Assembly (NCBI RefSeq): GCF_002263495.1
Contig: NZ_CP022753.1
Coordinates: 1 to 64,000, forward strand
Direction of reading: 5' to 3'
DNA: 64,000 bases
From: Nocardiopsis gilva YIM 90087
Lineage (GTDB): Bacteria > Actinomycetota > Actinomycetes > Streptosporangiales > Streptosporangiaceae
Position numbers and translations under genes: made by a program. Within the stretch, counting starts at the first letter, position 1. Each line of letters begins with the position of its first letter. The notes under the pieces are model-generated. The model worked only from the letters and a program-made list of their open reading frames with translations, was not told the origin of the DNA and searched no databases. Below are positions 24,972-33,062 of this stretch, piece by piece.

Positions 24972-27614
24972 TCACCTCCTGGCGAGCTGCCGGGCACCGC
25001 GCTGGGTGGCGCGTGCGATCTCTTGGCCGTCGACGGTCAGGACGACGTCGCGTCCGGCGAGTGCTTCCACCGCCGCGACGAGGGGGCGCAGGGACGCGGC
25101 CTCGGCCGCAGGGGTACCGCGTGTGCCCGCCGCGGCCTCAGGGGCGAGGTCCGGTATGGCCACGGCGGCGAGCTGGGAGGAAGCGCGGGTCACGAGCGCC
25201 TCCCCCTGGCGCATGCCGTCGGCCAGCATCGACGCGATGGTGCGGCCCGCCCGGTCCATCGGATGCGTGCGCAGTGGGCCGCGCTTGGCGGGGCTGAACG
25301 GCCAGTACTCCCGCACCCCTTGGGCGATGTCGCTCATCTGATCCCACAGCGCTGAGACGGCGTCATTGATGCCGTCCATCAGCCCGTGGACGATCTTGAG
25401 CCCGGCGTTCTTCAGCCACGACCGGGCGCCACCGAAGTAGGCGCGGACCCGACTTGGCAGTGACCGCACGGTATCGACCGCCGAGGAGATCGCGCTGGTG
25501 ACCCCTCGGCGCAACCCGTTCGCCGCTCCCACGGCGCGGTCGCGCGCCGAGCGGAACGCGCCCACCAGCCGGTCGCGGAAACGGGTAACGATTGCGGTGG
25601 CCCGGTCTCTCAAGTTCGCGAGCGCGCCGACCGTCCGGTCACGCAGGGAGCGCGCGGCCTGGCCGACGCGCTGTCCGGTCTCCTTGGCCGAGGCCATCCA
25701 CTGGTAGAAGGACGTGGCCGCGTCGAGCACCCAGGAAATGACGGTGGCGACGGCTCCGACCAGCGTTCCGGCGCCCTTGATGAGCTCCGACAGGGCGGGC
25801 TGCAGGTCCCGGATGACCTGTGCCCAGGCCGCCGTTTGTGCGGCGATCATGACCAGCAGGTCAGGTAGGAGCGGTAGCAGGGGCAGTAGCGCCTCGATGA
25901 TGTCGGGGACCAGCGGTGCCGCTGCCTGGATGAGCTCGTTGAATGCGGCTGCGAGCTCTGGCAGCACCGGCGCCAGGGATTCAGCGAGCTCGGCCGTGAT
26001 CAGGGCCAACCCCGGCGCGATCGCCGTTAACGCTTCGGCGAGCACTCCGACCAGCAGCGCGGCGAGCTCGCCGACCACAGGCAGCAGCGGGGCGACGGCG
26101 ATGAGGATGTCGGCCAGCGCCGTTCCGAGCTGCTCGAGGGCACCGGAGGAGACCAGCGCGTCGATGCCCTCGCCTAGGGCGCCGATCACGGCGGTGATCC
26201 CCGGCTCGAGGGCCGACAGGGCGGGCACGAGGCCGTTGATCGCCGAGGTGAGGACCGGGCCGAACGCGGTCGCTATATTGCCGACGGCCGGAGCCAGGGC
26301 ACCGATCCCCGACAGCAGCGCCTGCAGGACCGGCGAGAGGGCGGCGCCGAGGTCGGACAGGCCTTGGAAGATCCCGGAGAGAGCCTGTGTTCCCTCAGCT
26401 GATTCGAGGAAGCGCGCCATCGCGCTGGTGGCCTGCTCGATGATGGTGAGCAGCCCACCGTCCCCGGCCGCGCCGAACACGGACCCGAGGATGCTGCCGA
26501 CGTTCCCGGCGATGTCGCCGAGCTGGCCGAATACTTCGATGGCGCCGTCGATCCACTCGACGGCGCGCCCGGACTCCGCGGCGTCGTTTGCCCAGGCACG
26601 GAACCGGGCGGCGGCGTTGTCGATCGCGGTGCCCAGGCCCTCGATATAGGGCAGTCCGGCGCTGCCGAGCGCGGTCAGTCCGGACAAGAAGTCCGGCAGA
26701 GCCGAGTCAGCGTTGCGGATCGCCGTGGCGGTGGAGTCGAACAGCTCGTCGAGGAAGTCCAGGGATTGGGCGGATCCGGCGAACTCCAGCACGCTGGACG
26801 CCGCCGTTCCCATGGCGTCGGCGACATCCGCCATGCCTGCCGACAGGGTCGGCAGCAGCCGCTCCCCCAGCTTTGTGAGGTCTCCGGCCAGCGGGGCGAA
26901 GAGCGCTTCCTGTGCCTGCTGCTGCAGGTCACCCAAGGCCGGGGACAGCGCCTCGACCTCACGCAGCACCGACCTGGCGGCGGGGCTCAGGTCTTCGAGC
27001 GCTTCGGTGAACTTCTCGGTGTCACCGGACGCGAGAGCGGCGAAGGCATCGCCTACACCGAGTGTGGCCACCTGCAGCGTGCCCAGGGCCGCGCCTGCCG
27101 CAGCGACAGCAGCAGGGAGCGCGGCCGTGATCCCGGTGATTGGGGCGAGCGCGGCACCGAGCTGGACGACTTGTCCGGCCGCGACCGCCGCAGACGCGCC
27201 GAGGCTGGAGATGACGCCCACCAACGCCGACAGCCCGACCGCACGCCCACCGGCCCCTGCGACGCCGCGCCCGACCGCTCCCAGTGCTGAACGTGCACGC
27301 GACAGTGCCGACCTGTCGACATCGACCGTGATCTCGGCGGTGCGGTCGCGCGCCACGCGTGCGAGGTCGGCGGCGGCCCGAGTCGCGTTGACGTCGAGGC
27401 CGATGGCGACACCGTCGAGCTGCCGCTGCAGATCGCGCTTGATCCGGATGGCGTCTGCGGTGATGCGGCCTGCGTCCAGCTTCGTCGGGATGTTGACGGT
27501 GAGCGTGCGCTCGAGCCGGGTGAGCGCCTTGCTCAGGTCGGCCTTGAATCGGCTGGTGTCGGGCGCGACGCGGATGTTGACGCGCCCGACCGTGCGTCCG
27601 CCAGGACCGGCCAT
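24972..27614 (-). CDS. Tail tape measure protein, 880 residues
   Basis: The longest gene of the late operon. The first 130 residues are helical with basic repeats (RFKADLSKALTRLERTLTV). The centre is a long Ala/Gly/Leu-rich helical region with hydrophobic stretches of the kind that insert in the host membrane during DNA entry. The C-terminus is basic and helical (RDRATAIVTRFRDRLVGAF). Tape measure length sets tail length: 880 residues suggests a tail near 130 nm by the usual rule. Position after the tail assembly chaperone confirms the call. Confidence 0.92.
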   Translation of the reverse strand: MAGPGGRTVGRVNIRVAPDTSRFKADLSKALTRLERTLTVNIPTKLDAGRITADAIRIKRDLQRQLDGVAIGLDVNATRAAADLARVARDRTAEITVDVDRSALSRARSALGAVGRGVAGAGGRAVGLSALVGVISSLGASAAVAAGQVVQLGAALAPITGITAALPAAVAAAGAALGTLQVATLGVGDAFAALASGDTEKFTEALEDLSPAARSVLREVEALSPALGDLQQQAQEALFAPLAGDLTKLGERLLPTLSAGMADVADAMGTAASSVLEFAGSAQSLDFLDELFDSTATAIRNADSALPDFLSGLTALGSAGLPYIEGLGTAIDNAAARFRAWANDAAESGRAVEWIDGAIEVFGQLGDIAGNVGSILGSVFGAAGDGGLLTIIEQATSAMARFLESAEGTQALSGIFQGLSDLGAALSPVLQALLSGIGALAPAVGNIATAFGPVLTSAINGLVPALSALEPGITAVIGALGEGIDALVSSGALEQLGTALADILIAVAPLLPVVGELAALLVGVLAEALTAIAPGLALITAELAESLAPVLPELAAAFNELIQAAAPLVPDIIEALLPLLPLLPDLLVMIAAQTAAWAQVIRDLQPALSELIKGAGTLVGAVATVISWVLDAATSFYQWMASAKETGQRVGQAARSLRDRTVGALANLRDRATAIVTRFRDRLVGAFRSARDRAVGAANGLRRGVTSAISSAVDTVRSLPSRVRAYFGGARSWLKNAGLKIVHGLMDGINDAVSALWDQMSDIAQGVREYWPFSPAKRGPLRTHPMDRAGRTIASMLADGMRQGEALVTRASSQLAAVAIPDLAPEAAAGTRGTPAAEAASLRPLVAAVEALAGRDVVLTVDGQEIARATQRGARQLARR

Positions 27615-27636
27615 GAGGGGTCACCCCCTCACGCCG

Positions 27637-28041
27637 TCAGGTCGTTGGGCCACTCATCCCGTTGATCTCCGCGACGGTGAGCACGCGTGGCCGTTTCTTT
27701 GCGCCAGGTCGCCGATGGGGCGTGAACCGGTACCGCTTGCCGACCTGTGCCCGGGTGTTCTCGCGTTGGAAGTCGATCAGCTCGGCGGCGAGCAGGTTGG
27801 CCTGCAGCCGCGATTGCCAGGCCCTCCACTCGGCGAGCTCGCTGCGCGTCTCCTCGGCCGCACATGAGGCGTGGAACGCGCTGTCGTTAGGTAGGCCCTC
27901 CACGAGAGCGAGGGTGAGCACGGGTGATGGCCCACGCCCGCCCACCACCTCGGCCAGGTCGACCCGGTAGTAGCGGAGCAGGTCCGCATACATGGCCGCC
28001 CCGTGCCGGGTGATCAGCTCGCGGAGGGCGAGGCTTCCCCC
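27637..28041 (-). CDS. Tail assembly chaperone, second part (made by -1 frameshift)
   Basis: This frame has no good start of its own near 28.0 kb and is open through the end of the first chaperone gene, in the -1 frame. It encodes GGGSLALRELITRHGAAMYADL and about 130 residues, ending VLTVAEINGMSGPTT. The arrangement is that of lambda G and GT: a short product (28014-28382) and a longer fusion made by slippage at 28035-28041. Both bind the tape measure protein during assembly. Confidence 0.75.
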   Translation of the reverse strand, partial: GGSLALRELITRHGAAMYADLLRYYRVDLAEVVGGRGPSPVLTLALVEGLPNDSAFHASCAAEETRSELAEWRAWQSRLQANLLAAELIDFQRENTRAQVGKRYRFTPHRRPGAKKRPRVLTVAEINGMSGPTT

Positions 28042-28382
28042 GCCTGGTCCTGGCCGATGTAGCCCAGCGCAACGCGGATCTTCTCTTCGAGGTGCGCGTT
28101 GAGGACCGTCATCAGCTGGTTCGCCACTGTCTTCGAGGGGCACGCGGCCCGTAGCAGCGCGTCCAGGTCGGGCAGAGCGTCAGCCATCGCCGCCATGACC
28201 GAACGCTGGTCGTCTTGGTCGAGGTCGGCCAGGGCGGCGGTGATGCGCAGAAGCGCGGCGTGGCCCTCGGCTGGCAGTGCCGTGATGGGGCGCAGCCGGA
28301 TCTCGCCCGCAGGCTGCGGCAGGGTGACGACAAACGGTTCGAGGACCGGGGTCTCAAGATGGGAGAGGTCGATTCCGGGCAT
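28014..28382 (-). CDS. Tail assembly chaperone, first part
   Basis: 122 residues starting MPGIDLSHLETPVLEPFVVT, helical in the C-terminal half. It lies between the tail tube gene and the tape measure gene, the fixed place of the tail assembly chaperone in siphophages. Ends SPSAS just after the slippery site. Confidence 0.78.
   Translation of the reverse strand: MPGIDLSHLETPVLEPFVVTLPQPAGEIRLRPITALPAEGHAALLRITAALADLDQDDQRSVMAAMADALPDLDALLRAACPSKTVANQLMTVLNAHLEEKIRVALGYIGQDQAGEASPSAS
28035..28041 (-). promoter_or_regulatory. Slippery site for -1 translational frameshift
   Basis: On the minus strand GGGGGAA, read in the zero frame as gcG GGG GAA. Sliding back one base re-pairs GGG fully and leads into the second chaperone frame, 8 codons before the zero-frame stop. 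Confidence 0.65.
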
Positions 28383-28464
28383 GTGGGGCTCCAATGGGTG
28401 GCGCGGATCGCCCAAGGCGCATCCGGCAGACGGGCATGGTCAGCGGTGACCGGTGCCGGGCGGG

Positions 28465-29025
28465 TCAGGGGGCGGGGGGCGTGTAGGTCCGTTTGGCACC
28501 GACCTGGAACAAGTCGGCGAGTTCAGAGACACCCAGAACGGTGGCCTGCACCGGGAAACCCGTGAGGGCTTCTGGGTCAAGCTCGACATTGTCGGCGCGC
28601 AGGATCGACACGCGCGGGATCCAGAAGTCCGCGAACTGCGGACCGTCATCGACTCGGATGTACATGGCGCCCTCGGTTGGCTGCGGGGTGCCCTTGGCCA
28701 CGCCGTAATAATCGCCGTCGGTCGTACCACCGGCGCCGTAATAGAGCTGATAGGCGAGCGCATCCCACTGCAGGAGGGCGAACTGGAACATGTGCGTCAC
28801 AGGCGAGATGGATTCGCGGAGAGCGCTGTTCTGCCAGCTCCCGTGAGTCGTCCTCTCCCCGCCGTCCTGGGCGATCGTCAGCGGCGACTCACGGGAGGTG
28901 TGGCCGATTTCGACCAGGTCCGGGCCGGGGTTGTAGGGGTCGGTGGGGCGGGTCGCGGTGCCTGCCAGGTCGAGGTATAGGTGGCCCTCGCCAGGGATCA
29001 CCACTGCGCCGTCGTCAAGCGCCAT
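28465..29025 (-). CDS. Major tail tube protein
   Basis: 186 residues, beginning MALDDGAVVIPGEGHLYLDL and ending with TGFPVQATVLGVSELADLF. The beta-rich pattern, length, and place between the tail terminator and the chaperone pair are those of the siphophage tail tube protein, which polymerises into the tail shaft. Confidence 0.85.
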   Translation of the reverse strand: MALDDGAVVIPGEGHLYLDLAGTATRPTDPYNPGPDLVEIGHTSRESPLTIAQDGGERTTHGSWQNSALRESISPVTHMFQFALLQWDALAYQLYYGAGGTTDGDYYGVAKGTPQPTEGAMYIRVDDGPQFADFWIPRVSILRADNVELDPEALTGFPVQATVLGVSELADLFQVGAKRTYTPPAP

Positions 29026-29058
29026 GGGTAAGCCTCCTTCGGCAAGACGTAGGGGCGG

Positions 29059-29475
29059 TCATGCCGCTCGGGGCGGACGGACCGTCAGTGTGTAGGTGGC
29101 CTGGTAGCGGTAAATGCCGTGGTCTTCGGCGTCGGATGGGATGTCGACGGGTGCGGCTTCCTCGCTGAAGTGCTGGATATGGCCGAGGCCAGGAAAGGCC
29201 CACTGCGGCGGCCGTGCCGCGTCGGCGAGTGCGCCACGGGACTGCTGGGCGATGTCTTCGGCCTCGGCGTCGGACGTCGCCCACACCTGCACGTCGACCA
29301 GGGCGACGTCGTAGAACAGTCGCGGGTCTGGGGCCGCACCGCCGACGCGCCGGGCCAGCACGAACGGGTAGCGCATCCTGCCGGGGATGCGGGTGCCAAC
29401 AGCAACCCTGGGGGCGAGCGCCGAGCGCAGGACGGCGAGCAGCAGTGCGTTGACCCGCGGCAGGCGCCTACCCAC
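29059..29475 (-). CDS. Tail terminator protein
   Basis: 138 residues from a GTG at 29475 that overlaps the upstream stop by 8 bases; the GTC codon further on cannot serve as a start. It carries the pattern of tail terminators (ALLLAVLRSAL at the N-terminus, then DVALVDVQVWATSDAEAEDI, and an end in YQATYTLTVRPP). It caps the tail tube at the head-proximal end. Confidence 0.7.
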   Translation of the reverse strand: MGRRLPRVNALLLAVLRSALAPRVAVGTRIPGRMRYPFVLARRVGGAAPDPRLFYDVALVDVQVWATSDAEAEDIAQQSRGALADAARPPQWAFPGLGHIQHFSEEAAPVDIPSDAEDHGIYRYQATYTLTVRPPRAA

Positions 29476-29764
29476 CCCGTTGCCCGATCGCACGATGGAG
29501 CGCGTATACGCCCTGTGAGGGGCCACGGCTGCTGGTGGCGGTGCGTCCGAACTCGATCGCGAGCGCGTTGCCGCCGGGATCGTTGAGATTGACGAATGCG
29601 TCGCTCCGCGCGCCGGTGGTCACGGTGATCTGCGCGCGGCCGGTGTGCCGGTGCGCGCTGAGCACCATGCGGGCACGGGTAGCGAGCTGCTCGGCCTTGT
29701 GCTCTGCGGCGTCGGCGGCGAGGTGAGCGGCGATCCGCTCCACGCCACGAAACACCTGCGCCAT
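29468..29764 (-). CDS. Tail completion/neck protein (HK97 gp10-like)
   Basis: 98 residues, starting MAQVFRGVERIAAHLAADAA, then a basic helix and a beta strand pair (TGRAQITVTTGARSDAFVNL). This matches HK97 gp10-like minor proteins that join head and tail. ATG overlaps the stop of the upstream gene. Confidence 0.68.
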   Translation of the reverse strand: MAQVFRGVERIAAHLAADAAEHKAEQLATRARMVLSAHRHTGRAQITVTTGARSDAFVNLNDPGGNALAIEFGRTATSSRGPSQGVYALHRAIGQRGG

Positions 29765-30129
29765 CACGCCTCCCCTCTGGCCGACTCGGGCGGGTCCTTG
29801 CGCTCGCGGATCAGCGCGTCGATGTGGGCAGTGCGTCGTGACATGCCGTACCGGCGCGGTCGCCCGATCACGTCCCACCAGGTGCCCCCGTTGGTGACCC
29901 AGCGGACTCGGGACCATGCGCCCAGCGGTGCGGACCGGCAGATGACGCGGTAGGTGGTGGCGAGGTCCTGGCCGACGGCCGATAGCTCGTCGGAGGTGAC
30001 CGGCTGCACCGAGGCGCGGATGCGCACGGGCTCGTCGGCTGGCCGCACGATGACGTTGCCCAGATCGTCGGTGGTGGTGACCTCCGGGAAGATGTCGAGG
30101 AATTCCTCGCCCCGGTCGAGCAGGCTCAT
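29764..30129 (-). CDS. Head closure/stopper-type protein
   Basis: 121 residues beginning MSLLDRGEEFLDIFPEVTTT, beta-rich with VRIRASVQPVTSDELSAVG, and a basic end. Gene order after the gp15-like connector and before the gp10-like protein makes it the head-tail stopper. ATGA overlap with the upstream gene. Confidence 0.68.
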   Translation of the reverse strand: MSLLDRGEEFLDIFPEVTTTDDLGNVIVRPADEPVRIRASVQPVTSDELSAVGQDLATTYRVICRSAPLGAWSRVRWVTNGGTWWDVIGRPRRYGMSRRTAHIDALIRERKDPPESARGEA

Positions 30130-30527
30130 CCCAACTCCCAGGCGTTCAGGGGCGGGCGCCGGGTGGCCTGCAGGTGGGGAGTGATGGTGAACGCTCCCCG
30201 GGAAGCACCCAGGAGGTCCCACTCCGAATCCATGACGAACAGGTGGCCTGAGGCCACCGCTGCCGATAGTGAATAGGAGTAGTTGCCTTCGGTCTCCTGC
30301 CGGTAGCCCTCCGGGTTACGGAGGACCCGGAGGACCGCGTTCGCCTCGACCTGCACGACCAGTGCCCGGAAGTTCGTATCCTTGGCCACGCGCTCGTCAA
30401 GGTCGGGGATCCGAGCCCGGATGCGGCTCTCGATGTCGTCAAGGAGTGTCTGGGCGAGTTGCTCCTCCTCAGCGGTGAGCGGCCGGTTCAGCCGCGCCTG
30501 CACATCAGCCGCCGTCGCGAGCGCCAT
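30126..30527 (-). CDS. Head-tail connector (Gp19/Gp15/Gp42-like)
   Basis: 133 residues. The first 70 residues form the helical bundle typical of Gp15-like adaptors (VQARLNRPLTAEEEQLAQTL), followed by LVVQVEANAVLRVLRNPEGY, the usual conserved stretch of the family, and a loop with SGHLFVMDSEWDLLG. It forms the ring under the portal to which the tail attaches. Confidence 0.85.
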   Translation of the reverse strand: MALATAADVQARLNRPLTAEEEQLAQTLLDDIESRIRARIPDLDERVAKDTNFRALVVQVEANAVLRVLRNPEGYRQETEGNYSYSLSAAVASGHLFVMDSEWDLLGASRGAFTITPHLQATRRPPLNAWELG

Positions 30528-30542
30528 GACCCACCCCCTTCG

Positions 30543-30785
30543 TTACTGAGCCAGGTCGATCAGCCCGGCCTTGGTGAGTTCGGCCGCCTCGGTTTCCGTG
30601 AGATCGGTGGTCGCGGCGATGTAGGCGACCCACGCGGCTTTCGCATCGGCATTGGCCGGGCGTTGGGGCTCCGCCGGTTCCGGCGGGTTGCTGACAAGGG
30701 TCGTCGCCCAGTCGGAACCGAGCGTCCGCGCTTGAGTGTGAGAGACGTGTATGACGGTGCCCGTGCGCGTGTTGCGGTACCGCAT
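30543..30785 (-). CDS. Small protein after the capsid gene, 80 residues
   Basis: An ATG overlaps the capsid stop (TAATG). The first 25 residues form a short beta hairpin (YRNTRTGTVIHVSHTQA), a Pro-rich linker follows, and the last 30 residues are a small helical domain with ETEAAELTKAGLIDLAQ. This resembles the small head proteins or Rho-like N-terminal domains encoded after capsid genes in actinophages. Function unproven. Confidence 0.6.
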   Translation of the reverse strand: MRYRNTRTGTVIHVSHTQARTLGSDWATTLVSNPPEPAEPQRPANADAKAAWVAYIAATTDLTETEAAELTKAGLIDLAQ

Positions 30786-31720
30786 TAGGCCGAAGTGGTC
30801 TCGGTGTACTTGACGAACGCCTCGATGTCGTTGACGAGCCACCCGTATTCGGCCTCGGCGCGCACCGCGACGAGGTTGTGCTCGAACAGGCTCACGAGCT
30901 GTCCGTTGATGGTGACGGTGGCTTCGGTGGACACGTCGTAGCTGATGCCTCCGACCACGCCCCAGGCGGCCTGCGTCCAGTCGCCGCCGTAGGCCAGGGT
31001 GTACGCGGTGTCGGGGCTGGGCGGGGCAGCGGCGCCGACTCCTTCGCCCATGTATGAGGTACGGCCGAGCAGGCGGCCGGGGCGAGCCACTGCCGGAGAC
31101 GTGTCTTCGGTGGGAAGGTCCACGTACAGCGGACGACCTGTGGTGTCGACGGCGCCGAGCACGAGTGGCTCGACGCGGTCGTCTAGGGCGAACCCGGTCA
31201 GGCGCTTACCGTCGTTGACCAGCAGGGACAGACCGGCGACGAAGTCGCCGTGGATACCGCCATCGGCCTGCGTGGTCGAGCCGAGCTCCACGGCCTTGGC
31301 GGTGGCCTCCAGGTTGTTGCCGGGGCCGAACGGTGTCGACTGCCCGCGCAGCGCGGCAGCGTCGAACGCGACGGCGAACGCCTCGGCGACCTGCTCGCGA
31401 ATCAGGTTCATGTAGTTACCGGGGTTGGCGCGAACGACCTCAGCGGAGACCACGGCGATGGTGGCGATCTTCTGCGGGTCCATGTTCTTCAGTGCCAGGG
31501 CGCCGGAGCTGGCGGGCTTCTGCCCAGCCTCGGCAACCCACCCAGCTTCCATACGGCCGGTGACGACGGGGATGGATACGCCGTTGCCGCCGAGAGGAAC
31601 CTCTCGGGCCAGGCGCTGGGCAACAGACATGCGGGCGGCCCGCTCGAAGATGGGCTGAGCCTGTTCGCGGGTGAGGAATCCGGCGAGCTCGCCGGTGGTG
31701 GTGGCGGCCGTGATGGCCAT
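30785..31720 (-). CDS. Major capsid protein, HK97 fold
   Basis: 311 residues: an N-terminal arm (GELAGFLTREQAQPIFERAA), the E-loop/P-domain region (SIPVVTGRMEAGWVAEAGQK), a spine helix (PGNYMNLIREQVAEAFAVAF) and an A-domain end with VAVRAEAEYGWLVNDIEAF. This order is the HK97 capsid fold. A scaffold gene lies directly upstream, so the fold is likely assembled on a separate scaffold. Confidence 0.92.
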   Translation of the reverse strand: MAITAATTTGELAGFLTREQAQPIFERAARMSVAQRLAREVPLGGNGVSIPVVTGRMEAGWVAEAGQKPASSGALALKNMDPQKIATIAVVSAEVVRANPGNYMNLIREQVAEAFAVAFDAAALRGQSTPFGPGNNLEATAKAVELGSTTQADGGIHGDFVAGLSLLVNDGKRLTGFALDDRVEPLVLGAVDTTGRPLYVDLPTEDTSPAVARPGRLLGRTSYMGEGVGAAAPPSPDTAYTLAYGGDWTQAAWGVVGGISYDVSTEATVTINGQLVSLFEHNLVAVRAEAEYGWLVNDIEAFVKYTETTSA

Positions 31721-31754
31721 GGGCGTCTCCTACAGGGTGTGGGCGGCACCCCGG

Positions 31755-32228
31755 TTAGGGGATGCCGAGCTTGGACTTGAGGCTGTCGAGCAGCGGGTCA
31801 CCGTTCAGCGCGTGGTCGGCGCCCTGCCCCTGGGAGGGATCCGGGCGCGGGCTGATGGGGGTCGGTGGCGGCGCGGCGGTGAGCTTGGTGGCCAGGGTCT
31901 TGGCGCGTTCCTCCACCTCCTCGTCGCTCTGGCCGGAGAGGAATGGCAGCAGGTCGTCGTCGAGGCCGTAGCGGCGGGCTGCCCGCTCGACGCGCAGCTG
32001 CTGCTCGACCTGTGCGGTCTTGCCGCTCAGCTCTTCGTATTCGCGTTGGACGTTGGCCGCTTCAGTGGCCGCGCTCTTCAGGTCGTCATAGTCGGCGTAC
32101 TTGGCACGCTCACGGGCCAGGCGCTCCGACACGATGCGGTCGACGTCGTCCTGCGTGAACGTGGGGGTGCTGGTCGAGGGTGCGCCCTCGCCCAGGTCGT
32201 GGGCGGGGACGTTGTTGGTGTCAGACAT
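31755..32228 (-). CDS. Capsid scaffolding protein (DUF4355-like)
   Basis: 157 residues. An acidic disordered start is followed by FTQDDVDRIVSERLARERAK, the hallmark of phage scaffold proteins, a long coiled-coil helix up to about residue 90, a VEERAKTLATKLT segment and a C-terminal capsid-binding helix (LLDSLKSKLGIP). Placed right before the capsid gene. Confidence 0.85.
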   Translation of the reverse strand: MSDTNNVPAHDLGEGAPSTSTPTFTQDDVDRIVSERLARERAKYADYDDLKSAATEAANVQREYEELSGKTAQVEQQLRVERAARRYGLDDDLLPFLSGQSDEEVEERAKTLATKLTAAPPPTPISPRPDPSQGQGADHALNGDPLLDSLKSKLGIP

Positions 32229-32303
32229 GGGTTTCTCCGTGAGCCCGTCGGCATGACCGTCCTTGGGCGCGGACGTGGCGCTTACCCGCAGGGCGCGGGC
32301 GGT

Positions 32304-33062
32304 CTAGGCGGCCTCCCGGCCGGTTTCGCGTTGGTGTAGGTCGAGGTAGCGGCGCCAGCCGGCGAGGCTGCCGTTGGCATGCTCGTCCCACAGGTGCGAG
32401 AGCTCGAGGTAGTGGTCGTGGCCCTCCCAGTCGTTCCGGTCGAAGACGGGCACGACCTCGCAGTCGCAGTTGTTGTGAAAGGGTTCGCCAGTAGACGCCG
32501 CGTTGCGTCCGCGGCCCTCGTGGCGGATGAGTGCTGCCTCGGCGGATCGGTACACCGGGCCGCGGCTTGCGAGCATGGTGCAGAACGCGCAGTTGTAGGC
32601 GCCGGTGAGCCGCCGCGCGTACCCCAGGGCGCGCCTGTCGTGTCGGGCCGCGTCGATCGATGCCTGTCTCCCGGCGTCCTTGGCGTGCCGGTCGGCCACG
32701 GTGACGGCCTCCTCGACCACCGCGGAGGGCACGGTGTCGCCCTCGTCGAGGGAGTCAAGCCGTGGCCGGACCATCTCGCCCAGGCCCTTGTCGAGGGCCT
32801 GGGGTGGATAGTCGCGGCGGGGGAACTCCACGGGCGATTCGAATCCCAGCACGCGGTCTCGCTCGTCGCGATACGCTCGCTCGGCCAAACGCCAGTAGTC
32901 CATCCGCGCCCGGTACACCGCCGGGTAGGCAGCCTGCACCGCGGCGTTCCACTCGGCTTGCGATGGCCGGGGGCGCAGCGCCGTCCGGAACAGCGGCAGG
33001 AGCGCGGCGCGCAAGCCGAGAGCGATCATCGACCGCTGACGCTGCCGTTCCTGCGGGGTCAC
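32304..33062 (-). CDS. Minor head protein (MuF-like)
   Basis: 252 residues, GTG start overlapping the portal stop. The N-terminal half is helical; the C-terminal half has the MuF/minor head features GYARRLTGAYNCAFCTMLAS, then a Cys-His pattern (FHNNCDCEVVPVF) that probably binds zinc, and an end in YLDLHQRETGREAA. It sits between portal and scaffold as in other siphophages and probably takes part in head morphogenesis or is ejected with the DNA. Confidence 0.82.
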   Translation of the reverse strand: MTPQERQRQRSMIALGLRAALLPLFRTALRPRPSQAEWNAAVQAAYPAVYRARMDYWRLAERAYRDERDRVLGFESPVEFPRRDYPPQALDKGLGEMVRPRLDSLDEGDTVPSAVVEEAVTVADRHAKDAGRQASIDAARHDRRALGYARRLTGAYNCAFCTMLASRGPVYRSAEAALIRHEGRGRNAASTGEPFHNNCDCEVVPVFDRNDWEGHDHYLELSHLWDEHANGSLAGWRRYLDLHQRETGREAA

